Below are positions 20,701 through 31,900 of a stretch of 64,000 nucleotides of DNA, in pieces. Within the stretch, counting starts at the first letter, position 1. Each line of letters starts with the position of its first letter. The notes below the pieces were generated by a model. The model was given only the letters and a program-made list of their open reading frames with translations. It was not told the origin of the DNA and made no database searches. The stretch is taken from positions 10,907,701-10,971,700 of the forward strand of contig JAJEKV010000047.1 in NCBI GenBank assembly GCA_021234155.1, read 5' to 3'. Made by a program: the position numbers and the translations under genes. The stretch comes from Isoetes taiwanensis (taxonomy: Eukaryota; Streptophyta; Lycopodiopsida; Isoetales; Isoetaceae).

Positions 20701-23539
20701 ATCCAAACATGTCAATAATACCTAAATATCGAGCTCAACAGCGTTTGAAGTAGGGGAAAGAGACAATATAGTTGGCTAGTTCATGAAATCGTACTTTTAT
20801 TACATATGGTTTAGAAGGTTTTGGGCATGTATTGTATGATTTTAGTTATGTGTTTATGGCAAAAAAGGAATCTTTAGGGTTACTGTATATTCGGAACTCG
20901 TTTGTTGGGGTCGAGAATGCAGAGCGATGCTTCGATGTAGCCCTCCGGATTTAGAAGTAAGGATTTAGTAGCTTAGGCTTAGCAGGAGCGGATGAACGAG
21001 ATGCTGGCAAGCAGGCAGATGCGGCAGCCAATTTTTTGGCAGGCGGATTTGTAGGAAGGAGAGGCAGAAGGGGAAGCCGTTGCATTACTGTTCGCATGTT
21101 AGAGGAGCTTATGGTGATGATTGAAAAACCCTGGTTATGGACCTTCCAGGCAGAACATAAATGCACAGGGGGTTCGAATCCCCCGGTCTATTTCTGCAAT
21201 GTGATTGCAGGTGGCGTTGTGAGTGTGGCAAATCTGCAGTGCTCTGGCCAAATGCTTAAAATGGCGGTATGGGAAGCATTGAAGGGAGAAGACACCGCCG
21301 GAATAAATGGTTTGATGCCTAGCATGTATCCTTTGCATTCTGAAAAATTCTGTGTTATGCCGAGCTATTGGTGCAGATATTCATATTTGGGTTAGAGATT
21401 CAGTGTCCTGGATTCAGAAAATTCATGTAAAGGGTTTTGATTTATCCTATTCCTAGATTGCTTTTCACCATTAAGGAAGAAACAAAAGAAGATTTGCATT
21501 TTGAAGAGCTTAAATCTATTGTTGCAAAGCGCCGGATAACATTTTCCGATTCTACACAGCCTGTAAATTGGATTGAATCTGGCTTGCATAAAGGGCTCTG
21601 TAAGAATAGGAAGGAAGGGATTAAACTCCAGCATTTTTTCGAAGGAAATTTAGAGATTCACCTCCATCTATCCTTTATCTTCTCTTCTCACGTGTATTCA
21701 GCTGAAACCAGTGCAACATTTATGTTGAATCTACCTTTTTGCGGTCAGTGCTGCTCATGCCTGTGCAGGTGCTTCTATGGCGGCCTGTAGGAGGATGGTG
21801 GCAGCAGCCTCCTTGATGCAGCAGCACATGGAGGCAGAGGAGTGGCGACTGTGATTGAAGCAGGCCATAAGCTAGATGCTTGCAGGGTCGAGTCTTCTGC
21901 TACAATCTTATCCTTTTAGCCAAATTAGCATGTCCATATTTGGAGTGCACCGCAGGAGGAGTCTTTTTAGATGATTTCTATTTTGACGTCAAGAAAATAT
22001 TAGGTGCCCTGGCCAAAGGTTGTCAAATCCCTAAATTATAGAGCCACCTAAGCGTTTGACCCTATCAGACGATGAGATGTACGCTTAGGATGGCTCTAGA
22101 GGGAATATTTCTCATAATATGCCCTCCGAGGGTTGGCAATTAATCATCTGGAAAGAATAAAGGGTGAGAAGGTTTTATCGCTGTCTACTCCGACTAATGT
22201 TATTTTTTTTACCTCCTCGGTTGTGAAAACCTCGAGCCGATGCCGCATCTGTGGTAGGGCAAAGCCTTTTGGGGCGCGTGTCGGAGATATGATTCAAGAC
22301 CGGTCGATAACTGGTAGTCCCTGGAAAACTTCCCCTAAGCTTGATTTTGTCTTCTAAAAGCTTATGACCGGGAAAGAGACAAGTATTAATCATCTGGAAA
22401 GAATAAAGGGTGAGAAGGTTTTATCGCTGTAATAGCTACGCGACCTCTTCAACAATATCAAAATATTGAAGGTTGGGGCAAAATATGCTGGAACATAAAA
22501 AAACCATTATTTAGTTGCTCTCAAAAAACCTTATGGGACTCGTTGAGATAATAGAAAGGGAGCACACCAAAATATCACTTCTAAGATGAGTGAACATGTT
22601 CCTTTCCATTTTAAAACCTCTCATCGTATCTTTAAACAGGTCTCTTTCTATATCTCAGGAAGAGAGGAAAGATACTACATTCGAAGCAATCAAAAGGAAA
22701 AATAAGCTATCAAATAGGCAGAAGATGCACAACAACATAGAACAATTATTTTGGCCATGTTTTTTGGCTCCCTTTTTACTAGTATTAGTTGACAATTTAT
22801 CAAATGGTTAGCATGAAGACATTAACCAACAGATTCATGGACAAATCGGGGCCACTCAGACAAGCATGCAGTAGCTTTTTGCATCGGATAGCATGATCTA
22901 AGGCTAAGATAAGAGTCAAATACATGAGTCCAAAGCTTGATTGTGCATAGCAAAATGCACCATGGCAAACATCCCTAAAGGAAGCTTCAAATGCATTCAT
23001 TTATCCACAACAAATGGCTTAATCACTTACGAGAAGAGATACATCTTGAAAAACTAATTTTATTTCACTCATCGAGTTCGATGCTTGACAGAACTTGGGA
23101 TCACAATGGAGATAAACAAAAGAAGTTTGGTGTACAAGTAATGGGAAATTGTATTTGTTGTTTGTTAGTTACATCCAAGCCCGCCACCACGCGTTCCACC
23201 TTTTTTTTTTGAAGAGTCGTTGCTTCATGTCCTTATCATTAATGGGCCCTTTCATTTCTTTGATCTCATTGCCCTTATTCATTTTTCTGTTTTTTTTCAT
23301 GTCATCCTTCACTTCTTTTAGTTCTAGTTGTCTTAGGTTGCTTCATTAACCCTGTATAGTTGCGCGAGCCTCTTTAGTGTCTGCCTGATATTGGTTCTTA
23401 TTCTGATAGTCCCAATTCTTCCTATGGACTCCTGCACTCCCTTTTGTACTCCATTTGCTTCCATAGTTCGTGTTATACTTTTTCTTACTCACTCCCCCCT
23501 TATTCCTCCAAGGTTGATCATCTAACACTTTCCTTCTTG
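20701..23539. other. Mostly featureless; one 46-bp direct repeat
   Basis: A 46-bp direct repeat (ATTAATCATCTGGAAAGAAT onward) occurs at 22139-22184 and 22385-22430, enclosing 200 bp with a small ORF. ORFs at 21036-21395 and 21437-21790 (plus) are open but unrecognised. A minus-strand ORF at 23346-23528 is rich in Lys, Asn, Gly and Gln (KKKYNTNYGSKWSTKGSAG) and could be a retroelement Gag tail; the match is weak. Confidence 0.35.
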
Positions 23540-24614
23540 AAGTGTTTTTTATCAGAGTCTTTCAGTTGGCATTTAATCCAATTGCCCAATTTGTCCCTCT
23601 TGCCCTTCCATGTCTAGCGGCCGATTTCTATCGCTTTTAATCATATTTGTATCATCTTACTTCGCTTGATCCATGGCTGATTGATTGGATTCAATTTTTT
23701 TTTGGGTTTGTTCTTTTAATCTCATTATTCTTGTTTTGTTGTTTCATTTCCTTGCTCATAGTTTCATTGCTAATCTTCTTGACCTTCGGTCTTACTTGTT
23801 CTATTGGCCTTGCCAGTCAGACGTTCATGCTTTCTTATCTTTGTAGTTGTCTTTATCCAGGTTGCCTAATCCATTACAGCCTATTTTCATTACTTTGCTT
23901 TGTTAGTATCGTTTTTTATGTTACTTTTGGTTCTTTACACACTGCTCAATTCTTGTATCTTATTGGTCCCTAGTATTCCTTTGCCTCATCAGTTTGGTAG
24001 TTTCTATTCATCTTTTATCCTTTATGGCTCCATTTTATTTCTTTTAGTTCTTATCACGTTTCGATTATGCTCAGGCTATGGGGAGTCACCTTGTGTCCCT
24101 TGTCCTTTGTTGAAGCATCACCTTTTCAACTTATCATCATTAGCTCCTTCTTGAGATCTCATTTTGTGTCCTTACCTTAGTATTCTGGCCTTCTACTGTT
24201 TAGCCTATGTTCGTCATCAGGTTTTCTTTATCTTCATGGTTCTTCTGCTTTTTCAATTCTATTGCTTATATCTATTATTTTGGTTGATTCCTCATTCCTT
24301 TTTCGTCCGACTGATCCATTTCATTGCGTTAATTTTGGTTGCGCTCTGTTTGCACTGATTCATTGGGCCTCATGTTGCTTTTTTCCATCTATTCATGGTT
24401 GGCGTCCATTGCTTGTTTGATTGTCTTTGCCATACCTCCTTGTTGCCATGTTGCTCTTTGGCTCCACTACTTTGGCTTTATTCTTTATCCTTTTATGTCG
24501 GTCCTAGTTATCTCCTCTATACCTTATAGTCTCTCATACCTTCGATCTTTGTTGAGTTTAAGATTGTTTCTCTTCTGAGCGGACATTGATGTTTTGTGCA
24601 TAGGACCTTTCTCA

Positions 24615-24722
24615 AGAATGTAATGGTTCTATTCAACATGAATAGAACTATCATTCTTCGAAAAGGGACGCCTTCTTTGGCTCAGGCCTCGTTTGGCTCC
24701 TTTCTCCCCTATATATATATAC
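24615..24722 (+). promoter_or_regulatory. Hairpin plus TATA-like stretch inside the 3.35-kb unit
   Basis: An inverted repeat (AGAATG.TAATGGTTCTATTCA against TGAATAGAACTATCATTCT, three-base loop) lies about 50 bp before CTATATATATATAC, followed by a CT-rich stretch. This resembles a pol II core promoter, as in an LTR. The same arrangement is in unit 2 (27964-28006 and after). Function is inferred only. Confidence 0.3.
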
Positions 24723-25561
24723 TATGCTCTCTCTTTAGTTCTCATCGGCATTCTCTTTGAGCTAAATCTTTGATTCTTGGTGTCAGTTTCCCTCCCCTCC
24801 CGCTCTTTTCCCTATTGAGGTCATTGAGTGGTTATTTTTTGTTGACAGATGTTGTCATAATAGGTTTGGGCCGTGGATTGTGGACTTGATTCGTCATCTC
24901 TCATATTCTTTCTCGGTGTAGCATTGTGACCTCCGAGTAGCACCTTTGGGGTTCTCTCTTCTCGGGGGATTATCCCTTCGAATTTTTTCCATTGGTTGTG
25001 CTTCTACTCCCTCCCTCCCTCCTCCCCAAAACCAAAAGCATAGCACTTATCGAATCTGGGTAAGCTCCAAGGCGCTCTTCTATTGGATGTGCCTATTTTT
25101 TCTTCTTGGTGGAGCTTTGTGGCTTCTAGAGTCTCCTTAACATCCAAAGCCTTTCTCATCTTGGTGTAGCTTTGTGGCTTTCGAGCTCCTCGTTGGACGT
25201 TTTTTCCTTTTGATGTTTTAATTTCCTCAATCTTCTTTCTCAACGTGTGCTTACCATTGAAATTTTATCTGATCTTTCATATACCTTCCATTTGGGATTT
25301 TTTCTTCAAGTAGGCACTTCGTAAATGGTTGATTGCTTGCAACTCTAGCACTTTGACGATTGTCGTGGTTGATTTTTTTCTTGCTTTGCAATTTAGAGCG
25401 ATAGTCGATGTGATGGATTTTGGCATATGGTTTGGGGCTGCGTGTTGCAGGGGTCGTTGGGTTTCTTCGAGTTGACACTCTTCGTGGACTATCATGGGCA
25501 TGGGCGGATCTTCATCAACTTTTTCATCGGTAACTGCTCTTCGAGTAGGTTATTTATCCTT

Positions 25562-25612
25562 AGGGTTTTCCTCGAAACCCTGAAAGGGTAGGGCTTTTTA
25601 TCCCGACAATAA
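25562..25612 (+). repeat. CCCTGAAAGGG hairpin motif, copy C
   Basis: GGTTTTCCTCGAAACCCTGA, then AAGGGTAGGGCTTTTTATCC and CGACAATAA: a member of the hairpin family at 17691 and 50074. The second copy of the tandem unit carries it at 28919-28970. Confidence 0.55.
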
Positions 25613-26888
25613 GTTTCTGACTCAGGACAGTTTTACCTTCGGCAATGTTCTTCAAGTTCTAATCACTTGTGGGATTACTTATTGCGTACTCCATTCATTT
25701 GACCTCAGCGATTGTCTAGTTCTAAGGCATTTGATTCTAGTTTCACTCATTTGGGATTCATTGTTGTGTATTTCTATGAGTCATTGTATTTATTGATTCA
25801 ATCTCATCAATAGAACACCATTGGACGTTGATGTTTTGTGCATGGGACTTTTCCAAAAAATGTCTATATTATGTATCGCTTTCTTTATTGTATCAAATCA
25901 GTACTTAGTTAAATGTTAAGTCGCTAACTAATTGCCACCAAATAGACCGAATGTTATAGCATTTGAAACCATAACCCTATCAGCCGGCGTTCGTTTAACA
26001 CGTGTTTTAATTAAGTACTGAGTACTCAATTGATAGATATCTTCATACCTAAGAGGAGTTAGACATAAATAGTGAGCCTAACTCTCAAGCGAACATTCCC
26101 ATTGTCATCGTTTTCGTGTTCTACTTGTCAACTTGTAAAGACACGTGTATGTACCCACATGTCTACATTTAGTCCAATAGTCCAGCTTTGATGCATGATA
26201 TACAATTTATCATCTGATATCCTCCAACTTTCTAAACGCTAAGTTCTAAATCTACTTGCCATACTAGTAATGGAACCCATCAACATAAGGTTTTGAGGGA
26301 ATATCGAACCTCTATACAACTATGACTAAGATTTTAGAATATGAAATACAGGGGCTCGAACTGATGTTCAAGATCTTAATGTTATCAACCTTTGAGTGAC
26401 ATTACCCAATAATATTTAGATTTCTAGATCATATATCTTCTAATTCGTGCTACATAATCATTGCTAATCACGTTGAACTAACTGGTTTGACGCCGAGGGT
26501 GGTGTCTACCTTCAGTAGGGAAGATATAGCAGTGGAACACGTTGCGTGTACCATCATTTACATGCATAATGGTAATTAATATGATCTATCTCGTGATGTT
26601 ATAGATGGGTTTTACTTAGTTGTCTATTACCTCGTCTTCACCTGATTAACACAACCTGCTGATCTTAATGTATGAGACTCCTCTTGCCAAGTGCATAACC
26701 TTGACTTGTGATCGTGACCGTCGGTCAGGGGGATAAGGTGACATATGCTGAGGATAAAGCAATCTGCGCCATCCTCTTGGGATTCCTAATTTCAAAATAC
26801 CAATAGATTGCAGTTGAATTAAAGTGCCCTCTAGGAATTGGGCCTGGATAATTTCCAACAAGTGTGCCGTATTTGAGATCCATGCTTG

Positions 26889-29800
26889 AAGTGTTTTTTA
26901 TCAGAGTCTTTCAGTTGGCATTTAATCCAATTGCCCAATTTGTCCCTCTTGCCCTTCCATGTCTAGCGGCCGATTTCTATCGCTTTTAATCATATTTGTA
27001 TCATCTTACTTCGCTTGATCCATGGCTGATTGATTGGATTCATTTTTTTTTTGGGTTTGTTCTTTTAATCTCATTATTCTTGTTTTGTTGTTTCATTTCC
27101 TTGCTCATAGTTTCATTGCTAATCTTCTTGACCTTCGGTCTTACTTGTTCTATTGGCCTTGCCAGTCAGACGTTCATGCTTTCTTATCTTTGTAGTTGTC
27201 TTTATCCAGGTTGCCTAATCCATTACAACCTATTTTCATTACTTTGCTTTGTTAGTATCGTTTTTTATGTTACTTTCGGTTCTTTACACACTGCTCAATT
27301 CTTGTATCTTATTGGTCCCTAGTATTCCTTTGCCTCATCAGTTTGGTAGTTTCTATTCATCTTTTATCCTTTATGGCTCCATTTTATTTCTTTTAGTTCT
27401 TTTCACGTTTCGATTATGCTCAGGCTATGGGGAGTCACCTTGTGTCCCTTGTCCTTTGTTGAAGCATCACCTTTTCAACTTATCATCATTAGCTCCTTCT
27501 TGATATCTCATTTTGTGTCCTTACCTTAGTATTCGCCTTCTCTACTGTTTAGCCTATGTTCGTCATCAGGTTTTCTTTATCTTCATGGTTCTTCTGCTTT
27601 TTCAATTCTATTGCTTATATCTATTATTTTGGTTGATTCCTCATTCCTTTTTCGTCCGACTGATCCATTTCATTGCGTTAATTTTGGTTGCGCTCTGTTT
27701 GCACTGATTCATTGGGCCTCATGTTGCTTTTTTCCATCTATTCATGGTTGGCGTCCATTGCTTGTTTGATTGTCTTTGCCATACCTCCTTGTTGCCATGT
27801 TGCTCTTTGGCTCCACTACTTCGGCTTTATTCTTTATCCTTTTATGTCGGTCCTAGTTATCTCCTCTATACCTTATAGTCTCTCATACCTTCGACCTTTG
27901 TTGAGTTTAAGATTGTTTCTCTTCTGAGCGGACATTGATGTTTTGTGCATAGGACCTTTCTCAAGAATGTAATGGTTCTATTCAACATGAATAGAACTAT
28001 CATTCTTCGAAAAGGGACGCCTTCTTTGGCTCAGGCCTCGTTTGGCTCCTTTCTCCCCTATATATATATATACTATGCTCTCTCTTTAGTTCTCATCGGC
28101 ATTCTCTTTGAGCTAAATCTTTGATTCTTGGTGTCAGTTTCCCTCCCCTCCCGCTCTTTTCCCTATTGAGGTCATTGAGTGGTTATTTTTTGTTGACAGA
28201 TGTTGTCATAATAGGTTTGGGCCGTGGATTGTGGACTTGATTCGTCATCTCTCATATTCTTTCTCGGTGTAGCATTGTGACCTCCGAGTAGCACCTTTGG
28301 GGTTCTCTCTTCTCGGGGGATTATCCCTTCGAATTTTTTCCATTGGTTGTGCTTCTACTCCCTCCCTCCCTCCTCCCCCCTCCCCAAAACCAAAAGCATA
28401 GCACTTATCGAACTGGGTAAGCTCCAAGGGCTTCTTCTATGGATGTGCCTATTTTTTTCTTCTTGGTGGAGCTTTGTGGCTTCTAGAGTCTCCTTAACAT
28501 CCAAAGCCTTTCTCATCTTGGTGTAGCTTTGTGGATTTCGAGCTCCTCGTTGGACGTTTTTTCCTTTTGATGTTTTAATTTCCTCAATCTTCTTTCTCAA
28601 CGTGTGCTTACCATTGAAATTTTATCTGATCTTTCATATACCTTCCATTTGGGATTTTTTCTTCAAGTAGGCACTTCGTAAATGGTTGATTGCTTGCAAC
28701 TCTAGCACTTTGACGATTGTCGTGGTTGATTTTTTTCTTGCTTTGCAATTTAGAGCGATAGTCGATGTGATGGATTTTGGCATATGGTTTGGGGCTGCGT
28801 GTTGCAGGGGTCGTTGGGTTTCTTCGAGTTGACACTCTTCGTGGACTATCATGGGCATGGGCGGATCTTCATCAACTTTTTCATCGGTAACTGCTCTTCG
28901 AGTAGGTTATTTATCCTTAGGGTTTTCCTCGAAACCCTGAAAGGGTAGGGCTTTTTATCCCGACAATAAGTTTCTGACTCAGGACAGTTTTACCTTCGGC
29001 AATGTTCTTCAAGTTCTAATCACTTGTGGGATTACTTATTGCGTACTCCATTCATTTGACCTCAGCGATTGTCTAGTTCTAAGGCATTTGATTCTAGTTT
29101 CACTCATTTGGGATTCATTGTTGTGTATTTCTATGAGTCATTGTATTTATTGATTCAATCTCATCAATAGAACACCTTTGTGCATGGGACTTTTCCAAAA
29201 AATGTCTATATTATGTATCGCTTTCTTTATTGTATCAAATCAGTACTTAGTTAAATGTTAAGTCGCTAACTAATTGCCACCAAATAGACCGAATGTTATA
29301 GCATTTGAAACCATAACCCTATCAGCCGGCGTTCGTTTAACACATGTGTTTTAATTAAGTACTGAGTACTCAATTGATAGATATCTTCATACCCAAGAGG
29401 AGTTAGATATAAATAGTGAGCCTAACTCTCAAGCAAACATTCCCATTGTCATCGTTTTCGTGTTCTACTTGTCAACTTGTAAAGACACGTGTATGTACCC
29501 ACATGTCTACATTTAGTCCAATAGTCCAGCTTTGATGCATGATATACAATTTATCATCTGATATCCTCCAACTTTCTAAACGCTAAGTTCTAAATCTACT
29601 TGCCATACTAGTAATAGAACCCATCAACATAAGGTTTTGAGGGAATATCGAACCTCTATACAACTATGACTAAGATTTTAGAATATGAAATACAGGGGCT
29701 CGAACTGATGTTCAAGATCTTAATGTTATCAACCTTTGAGTGACATTACCCAATAATATTTAGATTTCTAGATCATATATCTTCTAATTCGTGCTACATA

Positions 29801-30231
29801 ATCATTGCTAATCACGTTGAACTAACTGGTTTGACGCCGAGGGTGGTGTCTACCTTCAGTAGGGAAGATATAGCAGTGGAACACGTTGCGTGTACCATCA
29901 TTTACATGCATAATGGTAATTAATATGATCTATCTCGTGATGTTATAGATGGTTTTACTTAGTTGTCTATTACCTCGTCTTCACCTGATTAACACAACCT
30001 GCTGATCTTAATGTATGAGACTCCTCTTGCCAAGTGCATAACCTTGACTTGTGATCGTGACCGTCGGTCAGGGGGATAAATTGGCATATGCTGAGGATAA
30101 AGCAATCTGCGCCATCCTCTTGGGATTCCTAATTTCAAAATACCAATAGATTGCAGTTGAATTAAAGTGCCCTCTAGGAATTGGGCCTGGATAATTTCCA
30201 ACAAGTGTGCCGTATTTGAGATCCATGCTTG
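26889..30231. repeat. 3.35-kb tandem repeat, unit 2
   Basis: Near-identical to unit 1, with scattered single-base changes, a few one- to six-base indels (for example an extra CCTCCC in the C-run near 28370) and a deletion of about 20 bp near 29177 relative to 25820. The low divergence indicates a recent duplication. Confidence 0.85.
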
Positions 30232-30349
30232 TCGAAATGAACCTACAAAAGAGAAAGCACGATCTTCAAAATCAAATAACATATATTTTACAAACTTAAT
30301 GCCCAATGATCATAATGATCACAAGGAGCAACACAAGGAGTAGGACGGA

Positions 30350-30500
30350 CATGGGAGCACAAGAGCCTCGGGAGCACAAGCCATATAAAACTTATTCCAT
30401 TGAAATGCCATGACATCACACCATCAAACATGTTCATGTGATGCCAAATAGCCATGCACTTCCTGGCATTGCCCTCTAGAACAAACTGGAAAAGGGACTT
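30350..30500 (-). pseudogene. Possible retroelement Gag fragment
   Basis: The minus strand reads SLFQFVLEGNARKCMAIWHH, then MSWHFNGISFIW. This resembles the L-x-G-x-A-x-x-W...SW..F...F pattern of retrotransposon Gag proteins. It is short, and the usual tryptophan after the alanine is cysteine. It lies just outside the 3.35-kb tandem repeat. Confidence 0.25.
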
Positions 30501-30792
30501 AATGACAAAAAGGATATTATCTCCTTAAACGAATAAATCGAATTGAATTAAATAAATGAATAAAGCAATGCTCCAGAGTTGCAATGTGCTATCCCACCTG
30601 GTCCTAATGATCCAATTGCATAACTGCAACATGACGTCTAAAAGCATGAAGGAATAATAAGAAGATGAACCTCTTTAATCTACCATTATGGACTACAAGA
30701 ATAAGTTAAGTACCATCAAACTAGATATAAACAAACTCACATCCACAAAATATAGAAAAGTAGAAGGAATATGAAGAAGATAAAACTCTTAC

Positions 30793-30886
30793 ATCTACAG
30801 GAAGAAGCCAAGGTGCTCTGTTTCTTAAGATGTTTTCTAATTCATTGCAGAAGAAAGAGCCTAATATAGGCTTAAGCTGACCCGAC
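30793..30886 (-). other. Single exon-like block, unidentified
   Basis: Between a TTCAG acceptor and a GTAAGA donor the minus strand reads SGQLKPILGSFFCNELENI, then LRNRAPWLLPVD. The splice sites and composition look genuine, but I do not recognise the protein and find no neighbouring exons. The rest of 30232-31590 holds nothing I can name. Confidence 0.25.
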
Positions 30887-31593
30887 CTGAAGGAATTTAA
30901 ATGCTCCAGTGGATCCACGTTCTGGCTTCACATTCAGACACATGGTGGATATATGAAGGAAGGTACTCACATCCTTTTGCTTATTTTAACTATAAATTGT
31001 GACATGCAACAAACTGGTCAGATTCACCATAACCAAAACAAGCTGCCAATGTAACTGGTTGAATTTTATAACCCCATCGCCATAGCAAATCTAAATGCTT
31101 CCACCTTCTACTTTGGAACTCCAAATAGAAACAAGAACTGCAAGAAATGCATATCTTGTGGTTGCCGAATTTGCCTAAGAGAAGCGGGTCTGCTGCTGTG
31201 ATTCATACAATCTATAGAAAAACCATGCAAAAAAATCTCTTAAAAAATTGTCCCACAAAAGTTTCTCTAAAACCAAAGTATCAACCCCCCAAATACATCC
31301 CAAATACATGAGTCTATATACATATGATTCTGGGCAAAACATTGCCCAGAATATCAACCTTAACTAACTATACTGGCCAAACCATTGAGAATTCGGGGCA
31401 TTTGTAAAGATTTTCCACATTATAGTCACGAACCTTATTATCTGTTTCACCTTACTTTACAATCTTTAGCGTCATCGCTCAACAATAGATGTCATCTTAT
31501 GATCTCCTATAGCGTATCACGTTGTTATCTTGCTGATAACTAACTTTTTATCTTTTAGATCAGGTTCCTTATCATACTTCAACCATCTTTGCA

Positions 31594-31900
31594 TTGCTTC
31601 CAGCTCATATGTCCCATAGGTTGCAACTCCTGAATGTTGCATGTTTTTTTCCCGTCAAGGCTGCTTTCAGAAGCATGAGAACAAAGTATATGGCCATGAG
31701 GGGCAGGAAGAAACCTAAAAGAGAGGAAATTGTTGAGATAATATTCTATTCGTTGAAGCATAGGCTAACTCCATGAAACATAAGGTCTGACTTCAAAGCC
31801 AGCGGAATTTTTTCCTTCGATTGCAGTAAGGTCACTACCTCCCAATTGAAGGGCCATTTAACCAGGTTGTATGGCAGAGTGATAGGCCAGGTGTAGCTGA
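31594..31900 (+). pseudogene. Pogo-like (Tc1/mariner superfamily) transposase C-terminal fragment
   Basis: The frame reads LPAHMSHRLQLLNVACFFPV followed by KAAFRS, matching the P-H-x-S-H-x-L-Q-P-L-D-V-x-x-F-x-P-L-K block at the end of the DDE domain of pogo/Tigger/jerky transposases. After a TGA it continues NIRSDFKASGIFSFD, matching the GF-x-x-TGI-x-PF motif that follows. The leucine, proline and aspartate positions are partly substituted and a stop interrupts the frame. The upstream catalytic Asp residues and the terminal repeats are not found. Confidence 0.65.

Larger units (their letters stand above)
23540..26888. repeat. 3.35-kb tandem repeat, unit 1
   Basis: This 3349-bp unit is followed without spacer by a nearly identical second unit (26889-30231). 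The + strand is T-rich and carries short hydrophobic ORFs; the minus strand carries short Lys-rich ORFs. None is recognised and all are probably non-coding. It contains a TATA-like stretch (24710-24722), a hairpin (24615-24657) and a CCCTGAAAGGG hairpin motif (25562-25612). The tetranucleotide CTTG borders the left edge, the internal junction and the right edge. Confidence 0.85.

Noticed and set aside
21160-21190. GGGGGTTCGAATCCCCC looks like a tRNA T arm
   Set aside because: No matching acceptor, D or anticodon arms lie upstream at the right distance; a chance or relic T arm only.
21437-21790. Resemblance of KSIVAKRRITFSDSTQPVNW to a tubulin segment
   Set aside because: Only a vague spacing of aromatic and basic residues; none of the invariant tubulin motifs is present.
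23647-24578. String of hydrophobic plus-strand ORFs resembling membrane proteins
   Set aside because: They reflect T-rich composition and are broken by stops; the same shadows recur in the second tandem unit.
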